Below, in pieces: positions 44,105 to 52,219 of a DNA stretch of 64,000 bases. Position 1 is the stretch's first letter, and the number at the start of each line of letters is the position of its first letter. The position numbers and the translations under genes are program-made. Source of the DNA: Sphingobium sp052327305 (GTDB taxonomy: Bacteria > Pseudomonadota > Alphaproteobacteria > Sphingomonadales > Sphingomonadaceae); the NCBI RefSeq assembly GCF_052327305.1, contig NZ_CP182486.1, positions 682,001 to 746,000 of the forward strand. Direction: 5' to 3'. The notes below the pieces were generated by a model that worked only from the letters and a program-made list of their open reading frames with translations, was not told the DNA's origin and did not search any database.

Positions 44105-45508
44105 ATGCGCTTAACTGCCCTCGTGATATTGGCGATTTTCAGCCTACTCGCCGTGACAGCCGATCGCGCGTCGCCCATAAAAAAAGTGGCGGTTTCGTCT
44201 TCCTACACCTTCGCCCCTTTTGGCCCGGTGCGGGTGACGCGTCCGCAGAGCGAGCCACGTAGCATTGTGCTTTTCCTGTCGGGCTCAAAAGGGATTTCGC
44301 AGACGGAAACAGCGATTGCGGAGGAGCTGGGGCGACGCGGCATGCTCGTCGCGCTGGTCTCCACGGGTGAGCTCATGAAAGAGCCCAGTCGCTGGGCCAG
44401 CCGCTGCCTCAATGCCAACTATCCACTCGTCGATCTCTCCCGAGACGTGCAGCACCGCTTCGGTGTCAAAGCTTATATGAAGCCGGTCATCCTGGGCATG
44501 AACGAAGGCGGCACGCTGGCGTATGCCAGCCTCTCACAATGGCCGAACGGCTCCTATCTGGGCGTCGTATCTCTTGGCTTCGCACCTGCGATTCCGAGCA
44601 GCCTGCCCTGGTGCGCGGCGCCGGGCTTCAACGCAAAGCGCACAGCGAACGGAACTGCGTGGCAGTTCGGTCCCAATAAGCGCATCAAGCTGCCCTGGAT
44701 CGCAATGCATGCGCGTGCCGAAACCGTCGCCATAAATGCATTGGCCGCAGCCGTGCCACATGCTCGTGTCATGCCGCTGCCTGCCCGCACCACACAATGG
44801 CCAACGCCCGTCGCCGACGCCTTAGCAAAACTGCTTCCGGCACCGGTTCAACATGCGCGAACGGGAAATTTGCGTATTCCTGATATGCCACTCTCGTTGA
44901 TACCTGCTCAACCGAGCAGCGCCAATCGCGACGTCATGGCGATTATCTATTCCGGCGATGGCGGCTGGGTCGGGATCGATCGCGATGTCGCCGAAGAGCT
45001 GTCTAAAGCCGGCATTCCGGTCGTGGGTGTCGATAGTCTCTCTTATTTCTGGACGGCGAGAACACCAGCCGGCGCCGGCAAAAATCTGGGTCAGCTTATC
45101 GAAGCGTTCAGCGCAGACTGGCGGCGGCCGCGCGTGTTCCTCGTGGGCTACAGTTTCGGCGCCGATGCCATGCCTGCAATGATCGGACAGTTACCCGCGG
45201 CAACGCGCAACAAGATCGCCAAGGTTGCCTTGTTGGGGTTCAGCAGCACGGCCGATTTCCAGTTTCATCTGGGTAGTTGGCTCGACATTGGGTCGGACAA
45301 TTCGCTTCCGACGATACCAGCCGTGACCCGACTGCGCGGCCTGCCGATGCTGTGCATTCGCGGACAGGAAGAAGATGACAGTGCCTGCGGTCAGATCCCG
45401 CCAGGCATCGCTCAGCAATATTTGGTGCCCGGCGGCCACCATTTCGACCGCAACGCTCCGCTGCTCGCACAGATTATCCTCGGGCAACGCAAGCCGGGCG
45501 CGATCTAA
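44105..45508 (+). CDS. acvB: AcvB/VirJ family protein, likely lysyl-phosphatidylglycerol hydrolase
   Basis: A 467-residue exported protein with two AcvB-type alpha/beta-hydrolase halves. The first half has a degenerate nucleophile elbow (GMNEGG). The second has the AcvB signature YSGDGGWVGIDRDVAEEL, the serine elbow GYSFGAD and a likely catalytic His in GGHHFDR. AcvB/AtvA of Agrobacterium and Rhizobium removes lysine from lysyl-phosphatidylglycerol in the periplasm, balancing the MprF/LpiA synthase. Here it converges on mprF with a four-base overlap of stop codons. An N-terminal signal sequence is present (LVILAIFSLLAVTADRA). Confidence 0.9.
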   Translation: MRLTALVILAIFSLLAVTADRASPIKKVAVSSSYTFAPFGPVRVTRPQSEPRSIVLFLSGSKGISQTETAIAEELGRRGMLVALVSTGELMKEPSRWASRCLNANYPLVDLSRDVQHRFGVKAYMKPVILGMNEGGTLAYASLSQWPNGSYLGVVSLGFAPAIPSSLPWCAAPGFNAKRTANGTAWQFGPNKRIKLPWIAMHARAETVAINALAAAVPHARVMPLPARTTQWPTPVADALAKLLPAPVQHARTGNLRIPDMPLSLIPAQPSSANRDVMAIIYSGDGGWVGIDRDVAEELSKAGIPVVGVDSLSYFWTARTPAGAGKNLGQLIEAFSADWRRPRVFLVGYSFGADAMPAMIGQLPAATRNKIAKVALLGFSSTADFQFHLGSWLDIGSDNSLPTIPAVTRLRGLPMLCIRGQEEDDSACGQIPPGIAQQYLVPGGHHFDRNAPLLAQIILGQRKPGAI

Positions 45509-48072
45509 ATAGCGCTCTTTGCGGGCGCGCGGCCAATCAGCCGGGAAAGATCGCGCAAGGCCCGCACGAGACCGACAGCCGGGGGACCGGCTACATAGCG
45601 CGGCTCCCAGACTGGGGCGAACTTCTCCTTATAGCCGCGCAATCCCCGGAACCCGTAGAGACGCTCACCATGCCGAAAGATCAGCGACGCCACCCGCGCC
45701 CAGGCGGGCGCCAGCCGGCGCCCATCAATGCCCGAAAGCGGCGCCATGCCGAGCGAGAAGCGCTCAAAGCCACGCTCCTTCGCCCAGAGCAGCAAATGCA
45801 CGAAGAGAAAGTCCATGCTGCCTTTCGGGGCATTCGTGCCATGGCGCATCAGGTCGATAGAGGCCTCACTCCTGTTCTCGGTCAGCCACAGATTGGCGAA
45901 GGCGACAATGCGCCCCTCAAGGGTCACGAGGCCTACATCGCAACTGCAGAGATAGTCACGGTCGAAGCTGCCGAGGCTGAAGCCCTTCTCGGTATGACCC
46001 TTCTCTTCGACCCACTCATCCGACACGGCCTTTAGCTCATCAAGGATGACCGGCACGGCCTCAGCAGGAACAATGCGGAATTCGACGCCGGTCTTAGCGA
46101 CCGCGCGCTCGGACTTGCGAAGACTCCGCATCCGCGGCGTATCGAGCGAAAAATCTGCGAGGGGCACAAACGCCTCTTCACCGAATTTGACGATGTACAG
46201 CCCCAGCCCGATTGCAAGCTCCAGCGTCAAAGGCGAAATTTCGTAGAGGAGCAGCCTGCCCTGCTGACGATCCGACAAGTCACGCAGGCGCCAGAGCAGT
46301 TCGCCCCATGCCTCCGGTGCGCCGACCGGATCACCCATGACAATCCAGCTCGATCCCTGCACCTGATACATGAGGAACGCGTCCTCCTTCTCCGAGACGA
46401 GGAACCGCTTGTCTCCTGTCAGGGCAAGCATCGATTCCGCCCGTCTGGCTTGGCCCAGTATCGCACGGATAACTGCCATATTGGTATCGTCGCCAGTGTC
46501 GGCCGATGTCCTCTGCGCGGGGGCCAGCAGTCGCCATACAGCCACACCGGCGAGCAACACCGCAACCGCGAGCATGGCGCGCAGGAACCGAGGAGCATCG
46601 CCGTGCAACGCAAACTCCCACCAGAGCTGGTCGGCATAAGGCACGTGGCGATACGCAAAAAAGCCGGCCCAGACGGCAAGGGCAACGACGCTGGCGGCAG
46701 ACACGATCCATCCGGCCGAGAGCGGCTGCTGTGTGAGGGCGGTACGCCGGTAGAAGGCGGCGCGCGTCCACTGCAGCAGGCCGGCAAGCGCAAGGCAGAT
46801 GAGTGCCTCTTCATAGTCGATACCCTTCGCGAGCGAGAAGGCCGCGCCTGCAAGAAGAAGCGCGCGAGTGGCATGAAAGGCGCCGTCAAGCCGACGATAA
46901 AGGCCTGGCGCAAGCAGCAACAGCGCCGTGCCCACCAGACTGGCCGCGACGTGGCTCGCCTCGATGAAAGGCAGTGGAAGAACCTTGGCGAGCGCGCCGA
47001 TACGGTGATGCAGCGCCGGCAACGAACCGGAGAGCAGCAGCATAGCACCGCTCAGGAAGGTCGCACCGCTCATTACGAGAGGCGACAGGCCGGACATGAC
47101 AGTTTGAGCCCCCGCCACGATCCGCCCGGCATGGCGGAGCTGCACACCCTCATGCCAGACGAGCAGGATGACGCCGATGGCCAGCGGCAGAAGATAATAG
47201 ACGACGCGATAGGCGATCAGCGCCGCAAAGATCGCCGCGTGGTCGCTCGGCACGACTGCCAGAACGACTGCCTCAAATACTCCGAGACCACCCGGCACGT
47301 GGGTGATGACCGCAGCGATAATGCCGAGCGAGTAGGCAAGAATGAAAGTCGGCAACGTTGCCGGATCGGCGCCGGGAATGAGAACGAACAGAGCGGCGCT
47401 GGCGAAAGCGATGTCGGCCAGTGCGATGGCGATCTGCCCGGCAAATTGCAACGGACCGGGCATGGGTAACGCGAAGCCGAACAGAGTGAGCGGCCCTCGT
47501 ATCAGCGCCGATGCCATAAGCAAGGCAGCGACCACCATGAGCACAGCCGCGCCGAGCAGATGCGCCTGGCTATCGGTAAGAGCGAACGAGCCGATTCCGA
47601 TCGGCCCGGAATGCATGAGCAGGGCGGCGCCCGAAACAGTCACTACGCCGGACCAGAAGGTGCCGCTCGCCAATCCTACTATGCGCGCAATATCAGGACC
47701 GTCGAGCCCGGCGCCCGTATAGATGCGATAGCGGGCCGATCCCCCGGTCAGCAGCGAAAGGCCCAGATTGTGGCTGAGCGTATAGCTGGTGAAGGACGCC
47801 ATCGCCGCCGTTCGCCAGGGCAGCGGCCGGCCTATGACCCGCAGAGCGAGATAATCGTAGAATGTAAGTGCCAGATAGCTGGCGGCTGTGAAGAGCAGCG
47901 CAAGGCAGATCTGCCTGCCGGATAGAGCATGTGCCGCCGCGCGGACATCGGCATAGCGCACTTCACGTGTGACCGCCTCCAGAGCGGTAAAGCCGAGCAC
48001 GACAAGGGCAAGCACGACCCCTGCGATGACGATCCTGCGGTGACGCTGGATCAGCGCGATGAGCCCCCTCAT
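45505..48072 (-). CDS. mprF: Lysylphosphatidylglycerol synthase/flippase MprF (LpiA)
   Basis: An 855-residue inner-membrane protein. About 14 helices form an N-terminal flippase part (GLSLLTGGSARYRIYTGAGL, HVPGGLGVFEAVVL), followed by a cytoplasmic GNAT-like DUF2156 synthase domain (about residues 540-850) with SWIVMGDPVGAPEAW, DEWVEEKGHTEKGFSLGSFD and GSMDFLFVHLLLWAKERGFERFSLGMAPL. It transfers lysine from Lys-tRNA to phosphatidylglycerol, reducing surface charge and aiding resistance to cationic peptides and acid. It is the last gene of a minus-strand operon and overlaps the DUF2147 gene by four bases. Confidence 0.94.
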   Translation of the reverse strand: MRGLIALIQRHRRIVIAGVVLALVVLGFTALEAVTREVRYADVRAAAHALSGRQICLALLFTAASYLALTFYDYLALRVIGRPLPWRTAAMASFTSYTLSHNLGLSLLTGGSARYRIYTGAGLDGPDIARIVGLASGTFWSGVVTVSGAALLMHSGPIGIGSFALTDSQAHLLGAAVLMVVAALLMASALIRGPLTLFGFALPMPGPLQFAGQIAIALADIAFASAALFVLIPGADPATLPTFILAYSLGIIAAVITHVPGGLGVFEAVVLAVVPSDHAAIFAALIAYRVVYYLLPLAIGVILLVWHEGVQLRHAGRIVAGAQTVMSGLSPLVMSGATFLSGAMLLLSGSLPALHHRIGALAKVLPLPFIEASHVAASLVGTALLLLAPGLYRRLDGAFHATRALLLAGAAFSLAKGIDYEEALICLALAGLLQWTRAAFYRRTALTQQPLSAGWIVSAASVVALAVWAGFFAYRHVPYADQLWWEFALHGDAPRFLRAMLAVAVLLAGVAVWRLLAPAQRTSADTGDDTNMAVIRAILGQARRAESMLALTGDKRFLVSEKEDAFLMYQVQGSSWIVMGDPVGAPEAWGELLWRLRDLSDRQQGRLLLYEISPLTLELAIGLGLYIVKFGEEAFVPLADFSLDTPRMRSLRKSERAVAKTGVEFRIVPAEAVPVILDELKAVSDEWVEEKGHTEKGFSLGSFDRDYLCSCDVGLVTLEGRIVAFANLWLTENRSEASIDLMRHGTNAPKGSMDFLFVHLLLWAKERGFERFSLGMAPLSGIDGRRLAPAWARVASLIFRHGERLYGFRGLRGYKEKFAPVWEPRYVAGPPAVGLVRALRDLSRLIGRAPAKSAI

Positions 48073-48491
48073 TGCGGCACCCGTTCAATGCGGGTCCAGA
48101 GCTGGGACTTGCAGATGAGCCCCCCTAATATGCAGCCCTTGATTTTCAGCTCATTGGGCGAAAGCTGATTGATCTGGGAAGAAACACAGCGCCCCAGATC
48201 CGGCACGAACACGGTTCCCGACCAGCTATGTGCACTCGTCGGATGATAATCCTGCAGGAGTTCGGTGCCTATCAGCTGCCTGACGCCGCTTTCCCTGGCA
48301 TCCGCAACGGCCTCTCCATTTGCCCAGACAATCCAACCGCAAAGCTTATTGGCGCAGGAGCTTGTGCGGACCACCACGCTATCGTGGGGATTGATCCAGA
48401 GGCCATCTGCCTCGCTCGCGACAGGCTGCGCGTAAGCGAAAGCCGGTATGGCAAGCGCGACGAGCAATGGTGCTATGAATAGACTGCGCAT
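48069..48491 (-). CDS. DUF2147 exported protein
   Basis: A 140-residue secreted protein with signal peptide MRSLFIAPLLVALAIPAFAYA and DUF2147 features: SEADGLWINPHDSVVVRTS, CGWIVWANGE, and the DYHPTSAHSWSGTVFVPDLG segment. Function of the family is unknown; members are small periplasmic lipocalin-like proteins. ATG at 48491 is preferred over the open frame to 48536 because the signal peptide begins there. It overlaps the start of mprF, suggesting a shared envelope role. Confidence 0.85.
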   Translation of the reverse strand: MRSLFIAPLLVALAIPAFAYAQPVASEADGLWINPHDSVVVRTSSCANKLCGWIVWANGEAVADARESGVRQLIGTELLQDYHPTSAHSWSGTVFVPDLGRCVSSQINQLSPNELKIKGCILGGLICKSQLWTRIERVPQ

Positions 48492-48568
48492 AGGCAACCC
48501 CTGGTTCCATTGCATGGACGATAGCACGTCCCACATGACCGGAAACTCAGTGCGGCTTAAATTATTCG

Positions 48569-49324
48569 TTACCTTGCACGGATCATCGAACCGTCTGGCG
48601 AGACGTAAGCCTGCATGATGGTATCAGCGACAAGGGCCGAGTTCCTGTTTAGAAAATGGTCGCCCGGCAGGGTCACCCGCGTGACGTTCGGCTGGTTCCA
48701 GATTGGGCAGAGGCTGTGCGCTTCAGTCTCGCCATGAACGCAGAGCGTGGGCGCCCAGACCAGCCTGCGCGCATGTGGCAAAGACGGCCCGTCATTGCCC
48801 CAGTTGAATATCCCGCCCGGCGTCGCCCGATAGGATAATGTATCCGCGGGCACGACGAGGGCAACGAGCGCGATACGTGCCTGGTCTTCCTGCGGCAGGC
48901 TCGGCAGTCCCGCAACCAGCGCATCTGCGCCAAAGGACTGGCCAATGACAAGAACGCGCTGTGCGCCCGGTATGGCAAGCGCACGATCAATCGCCTGGCT
49001 GACCAGCTTTTCAGTCTGCTCAGGCGAAAGCCGGCTGGAGAATGCCGTCAGCGAATTGACACCCAGGACCGGCATGCCCTGCGCTGCGAGATGCGCCGCA
49101 ATCTTCGGCCCCATACCGGTATTTAAGCCCATGTCTCCGGAGAAGAACACGGCGACGGTGCCTTTCAGGCGAGGGTTGCCGACTGTCGACGGCACCATCT
49201 TGTAGATCGATCCCCACGGGTAGCCGAGATGCCCGCCACAAAGCCCCACGCCAATAAGAGCCGCTATGAAGAGGCCGGCGGCGAACGACCGCCATCTGCG
49301 GAGAGTCCGTCCGATCCTTACCAT
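48569..49324 (-). CDS. Short VirJ/AcvB-type hydrolase in the mprF operon
   Basis: A 251-residue single-domain member of the AcvB/VirJ family. It has an N-terminal membrane anchor or signal (about residues 10-32), then VAVFFSGDMGLNTGMGPKIA, the serine elbow IGQSFGADALVAG, a conserved LCVHGETEAHSLCP with a Cys pair, and a likely catalytic His in PGDHFLNRN. ATG at 49324 has GGGAGG 7 bases upstream. It may hydrolyse aminoacyl-phosphatidylglycerol like the C-terminal half of AcvB; this is inferred. Two such enzymes thus flank mprF. Confidence 0.82.
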   Translation of the reverse strand: MVRIGRTLRRWRSFAAGLFIAALIGVGLCGGHLGYPWGSIYKMVPSTVGNPRLKGTVAVFFSGDMGLNTGMGPKIAAHLAAQGMPVLGVNSLTAFSSRLSPEQTEKLVSQAIDRALAIPGAQRVLVIGQSFGADALVAGLPSLPQEDQARIALVALVVPADTLSYRATPGGIFNWGNDGPSLPHARRLVWAPTLCVHGETEAHSLCPIWNQPNVTRVTLPGDHFLNRNSALVADTIMQAYVSPDGSMIRAR

Positions 49325-49340
49325 GGCATGACCTCCCTGA

Positions 49341-49724
49341 TTAGAAATTGAGCGCATAAGTGATGACGAAGCAGGCTATGGTCTGCAGCAGCATCGCGAC
49401 AATAAATGTCACGTCAGCGACGCGCTCCAGCCAGTGCAACCGCGACCGGGACGCAACGCGTAAGGCGAAATAGGACGCTAGTGTGGCGATGAGAAACAGC
49501 AGAGCATCGACCGCAAGTATGTCGTCCGCCGCCGTTCCGCGCCCATGAACCAGTGTCGTAAAGCGCAGGAGGCCGATGCCGGTGAGGCACACGCCGACCA
49601 TTGCCGCCGCGATGGGACAGATCAGCCGACATGTCTGCTCATCGAGCGCCGCCCGCCTATGCGGCCCTTCGCGCCCCTGCGGGATCAGGTCGTCAGGTTC
49701 GGATCGCGGAGGCGGCATCTTCAT
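49341..49724 (-). CDS. Small membrane protein of unknown function
   Basis: A 127-residue protein with a hydrophilic N-terminus and three likely transmembrane segments (ICPIAAAMVGVCLTGIGLL, DALLFLIATLASYFALRV, VTFIVAMLLQTIACFVITY). I do not recognise a family. It precedes the VirJ-like hydrolase by 16 bases on the same strand, so it is probably the first gene of the mprF operon. The ribosome site is weak, and a start two codons later is possible. Confidence 0.65.
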   Translation of the reverse strand: MKMPPPRSEPDDLIPQGREGPHRRAALDEQTCRLICPIAAAMVGVCLTGIGLLRFTTLVHGRGTAADDILAVDALLFLIATLASYFALRVASRSRLHWLERVADVTFIVAMLLQTIACFVITYALNF

Positions 49725-49900
49725 CTTTGCAGCATAGCCAACGCCTGCATGTACGCTGCCGCGCCAAACCCGGTGCTAAATGGAAGATAAAAAAATAGTC
49801 ATGTTTGGGCCGGGCAGCAGCGTGACCACGCTTAGCTGATACCAGAATACCGCTCAGGCATGTCCTGAGATTTGCCGAAGGGTCAGGAGGACGAAACAAA

Positions 49901-50857
49901 TCAAATACTTGTTTGAGTTTGCGGCTGAACGATCTCCCCGAGACGATTGATCTGCTCCTGCTCGACGGTGAAGCTCGTCGAAGATCGCTTGCGCCCCGGC
50001 GCTTTGATCCTGGCCGACAATGTCGATGACTGCCTGACTATCTTGCGCATATCAGTACGGTCGAGAATGGCTACATCACCCTCCCCCTTCACCGACGACG
50101 TCGAGCTGTCGATGCGGCTGTGACCCTCTGATCTCTCAATACCGGGCCAGTAATAGGCGTCGGGCGTCGGACGTTTTCCGAAAACGGCCTGACCGACGCG
50201 CACGATGGTCGCGCCTTCCTCGATCGCCCAGGCATAATCGCCCGACATGCCCATGGAGAGATTCTGCAACGACGCGCCCTGTGGCGCCTCCTGCAGGGCA
50301 CGGTCGCGGATGTCGCGCAGCAGCCTGAAGCAGCGGCGCACCTCCGTCTCGTCAGGCGTGAAGGTGGCGAGGGTCATGAAACCATGAGGGCGAAGGGAGG
50401 AGAATGCGGTGAGCTCGCTGAGAAACGGCATCACCTCGTCCGGCGAAAGCCCATATTTGCTTGCTTCGCCGGACGTGTTGACCTGAACGAGGATCGGCAA
50501 TTCCTGCCCGAGCGATTGCAGCCGCCGGTCCAGCGCCGCCGCCAGTGATAACCGGTCGACCGACTGCACCTCCTGGGCAAAGCGCAGCACGTCCTTGACC
50601 TTGTTGCTTTGCAGATGGCCGATCATCGACCAACGCGCGCCGGTGTCGGCAAGCTCAGCAGCCTTGGCGCGCCCTTCCTGAACCTTATTCTCTCCCAGAT
50701 CGACATGCCCGGCGTCGATGGCCTCCCGCACCCGCTCGGCTGCAATGGTCTTAGTGACCAGCACCAGCCTGACGGCGTCAGCGGAGCGACCCGAACGGGC
50801 GGCGGCCTCGCCGATCGTGGCCTGAACCCGCTTCAGGGCGACAGCGACCTCAACCAA
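49901..50857 (-). CDS. YggS-like PLP-binding protein with aberrant C-terminal extension
   Basis: A 318-residue protein whose first about 240 residues are a complete YggS/PLPBP domain: PLP Lys36 in LVLVTKT, then DLGENKVQE, WSMIGHLQSNK, VNTSGEASKYG and SMGMSGDYAWAI. YggS proteins buffer pyridoxal phosphate in the cell and are normally about 230 residues. The last about 75 residues are low-complexity, Ser/Arg-rich and antisense to a decayed methyltransferase remnant (49921-50123), so they look like accidental coding. It overlaps glyA by eight bases. Confidence 0.85.
   Translation of the reverse strand: MVEVAVALKRVQATIGEAAARSGRSADAVRLVLVTKTIAAERVREAIDAGHVDLGENKVQEGRAKAAELADTGARWSMIGHLQSNKVKDVLRFAQEVQSVDRLSLAAALDRRLQSLGQELPILVQVNTSGEASKYGLSPDEVMPFLSELTAFSSLRPHGFMTLATFTPDETEVRRCFRLLRDIRDRALQEAPQGASLQNLSMGMSGDYAWAIEEGATIVRVGQAVFGKRPTPDAYYWPGIERSEGHSRIDSSTSSVKGEGDVAILDRTDMRKIVRQSSTLSARIKAPGRKRSSTSFTVEQEQINRLGEIVQPQTQTSI
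49921..50123 (+). pseudogene. Decayed C-terminal fragment of an O-methyltransferase
   Basis: Reading the plus strand and switching frames gives RLNDLPETIDLLLLDGE, then KLVEDRLRPGALILADNVDD, then DYLAHISTVENGYITLP, then FTDDVELSMRL and a stop at 50121-50123. These are consecutive pieces of a SAM-dependent O-methyltransferase C-terminus (motifs DLLLLDG and LRPGALILADNVD), split by at least three frameshifts. No upstream part with the SAM-binding glycine motif is found. It lies antisense to the 3' end of the yggS-like gene. Confidence 0.75.
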
Positions 50858-52091
50858 GGGGTGGCTCCACGATCGGGAAGGCGGAGACGAGCGCGTTCAC
50901 CCGGCGTGTGACATCGGCACGATCCGTATGCCCGCCGCGAACGCCGTTCAGAATATCGAGGATCAGCGCGCCGGTCTCGCGAAACGCCGCCTCGTCGAAC
51001 CCGCGCGAAGTGGCCGCGGGCGATCCCAGCCGCAGGCCGGAGGTGACCGTCGGGGGCAGCGGATCGAACGGCACCGCATTCTTGTTCGCGGTAATGCCGA
51101 ACGTTTCGAGCGCGTCGGCGGCGTCCTTGCCGGTGATCCCGAACGGCTGGAGATCGCCCAGCACCAGATGGCAGTCCGTGCCGCCTGTCACAACGCGCAG
51201 GCCGCCGGCGACAAGCACGTCCGCCAGCGCCTGAGCGTTCGTCACGACGGCCTTGCTGTAAGTGCGGAATTCCGGTTGCAGTGCCTCATGAAAGGCCGCC
51301 GCCTTGCCGGCGATCACATGCATAAGGGGGCCGCCCTGTGTCCCGGGAAAGATCGCCTTGTCGATCTTCTTAGCCAGCGCTTCGTCATTGGTGAGGATGA
51401 TACCGCCGCGCGGGCCGCGCAGGGTCTTGTGCGTTGTGGAGGTGACGATGTGCGCATGAGGCACCGGGTTGGGATAAAGGCCGGTCGCGATCAGTCCGGC
51501 ATAATGGGCGACATCGGCGACCACCCACGCCCCGACCTCATCGGCGATGGCGCGCATCCGGGCGAAATCGATCTCGCGCGGATAGGCGGAGCCGCCCGCG
51601 AAAATGAGCTTTGGCCGCGCCTCACGCGCGCGGCGGGCCATATCGTCATAATCGATCCGCTCGTCATCGCGGCGGACCAGATAAGGCACCGGCTTGAACC
51701 ACCGGCCGGACATGCTGACCGGCGAACCGTGGGTGAGATGCCCGCCGCAGGCAAGGTCCAGCCCCATGATGCTGTCACCCGGCGCGAGCAGCGCATAGAA
51801 GACCGCGACGTTCGCGTTCACCCCGGAATGCGGCTGGACGTTCGCATAGCGCCCCCCGAACAGGCGGCAAGCCCGTTCGATCGCCAGCCGCTCCACCTGA
51901 TCGACCGCGTGACAGCCGCCATAATAGCGCCGGCCGGGATAGCCCTCGGCATATTTGTTGGTGAGGATCGAACCCTGCGCGGCGCGAACGGCCGCGCTGA
52001 CCATGTTCTCCGACGCAATGAGCTCGATATGCTCATGCTGGCGGCGCGCCTCGCTCGAAATGGCGGCGTGCAGATCTGGATCGATTGTCAT
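50850..52091 (-). CDS. glyA: Serine hydroxymethyltransferase-family PLP enzyme
   Basis: A 413-residue fold-type I PLP enzyme. SHMT signatures are present: EHIELIASENMVS, YAEGYPGRRYYGGC, VQPHSGVNANVAV, DVAHYAGLIATGLYPNPV and the PLP lysine in STTHKTLRGPRGG (Lys222). It interconverts serine and glycine with tetrahydrofolate. The pairing with a yggS-like gene and a divergent MocR regulator, rather than a housekeeping setting, hints at a second, specialised copy (for example acting on threonine or alpha-methylserine). That specialisation is not provable here. Confidence 0.88.
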   Translation of the reverse strand: MTIDPDLHAAISSEARRQHEHIELIASENMVSAAVRAAQGSILTNKYAEGYPGRRYYGGCHAVDQVERLAIERACRLFGGRYANVQPHSGVNANVAVFYALLAPGDSIMGLDLACGGHLTHGSPVSMSGRWFKPVPYLVRRDDERIDYDDMARRAREARPKLIFAGGSAYPREIDFARMRAIADEVGAWVVADVAHYAGLIATGLYPNPVPHAHIVTSTTHKTLRGPRGGIILTNDEALAKKIDKAIFPGTQGGPLMHVIAGKAAAFHEALQPEFRTYSKAVVTNAQALADVLVAGGLRVVTGGTDCHLVLGDLQPFGITGKDAADALETFGITANKNAVPFDPLPPTVTSGLRLGSPAATSRGFDEAAFRETGALILDILNGVRGGHTDRADVTRRVNALVSAFPIVEPPLG

Positions 52092-52173
52092 CTCTTAAAA
52101 CCTCTGGAGCGAAAAGCGGTGGCGCGGTGGCGCACCTTATTGCGGTCGGTCGCGGGCATCGCTAAGCTGTTCC

Positions 52174-52219
52174 GGCCCATTTAGGATGGGCCAGTTTTGT
52201 TAATATGAGTGGGCCGGTT
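52174..52219. promoter_or_regulatory. Candidate MocR operator: inverted repeat plus 23-bp-spaced direct repeats
   Basis: GGCCCAT (52174-52180) and ATGGGCC (52186-52192) form a perfect palindrome with a 5-base spacer. TGGGCC-A-GTT (52187) and TGGGCC-G-GTT (52210) are direct repeats 23 bp apart. MocR/GabR/PdxR proteins bind direct repeats in divergent promoters. The second repeat overlaps the proposed GTG start of the mocR gene. Confidence 0.6.

Noticed and set aside
49853..49869. Short inverted repeat CTCAGG/CCTGAG downstream of the yggS-like gene
   Set aside because: The stem is only 6 bp with no T-run on either side; too weak to call a terminator.
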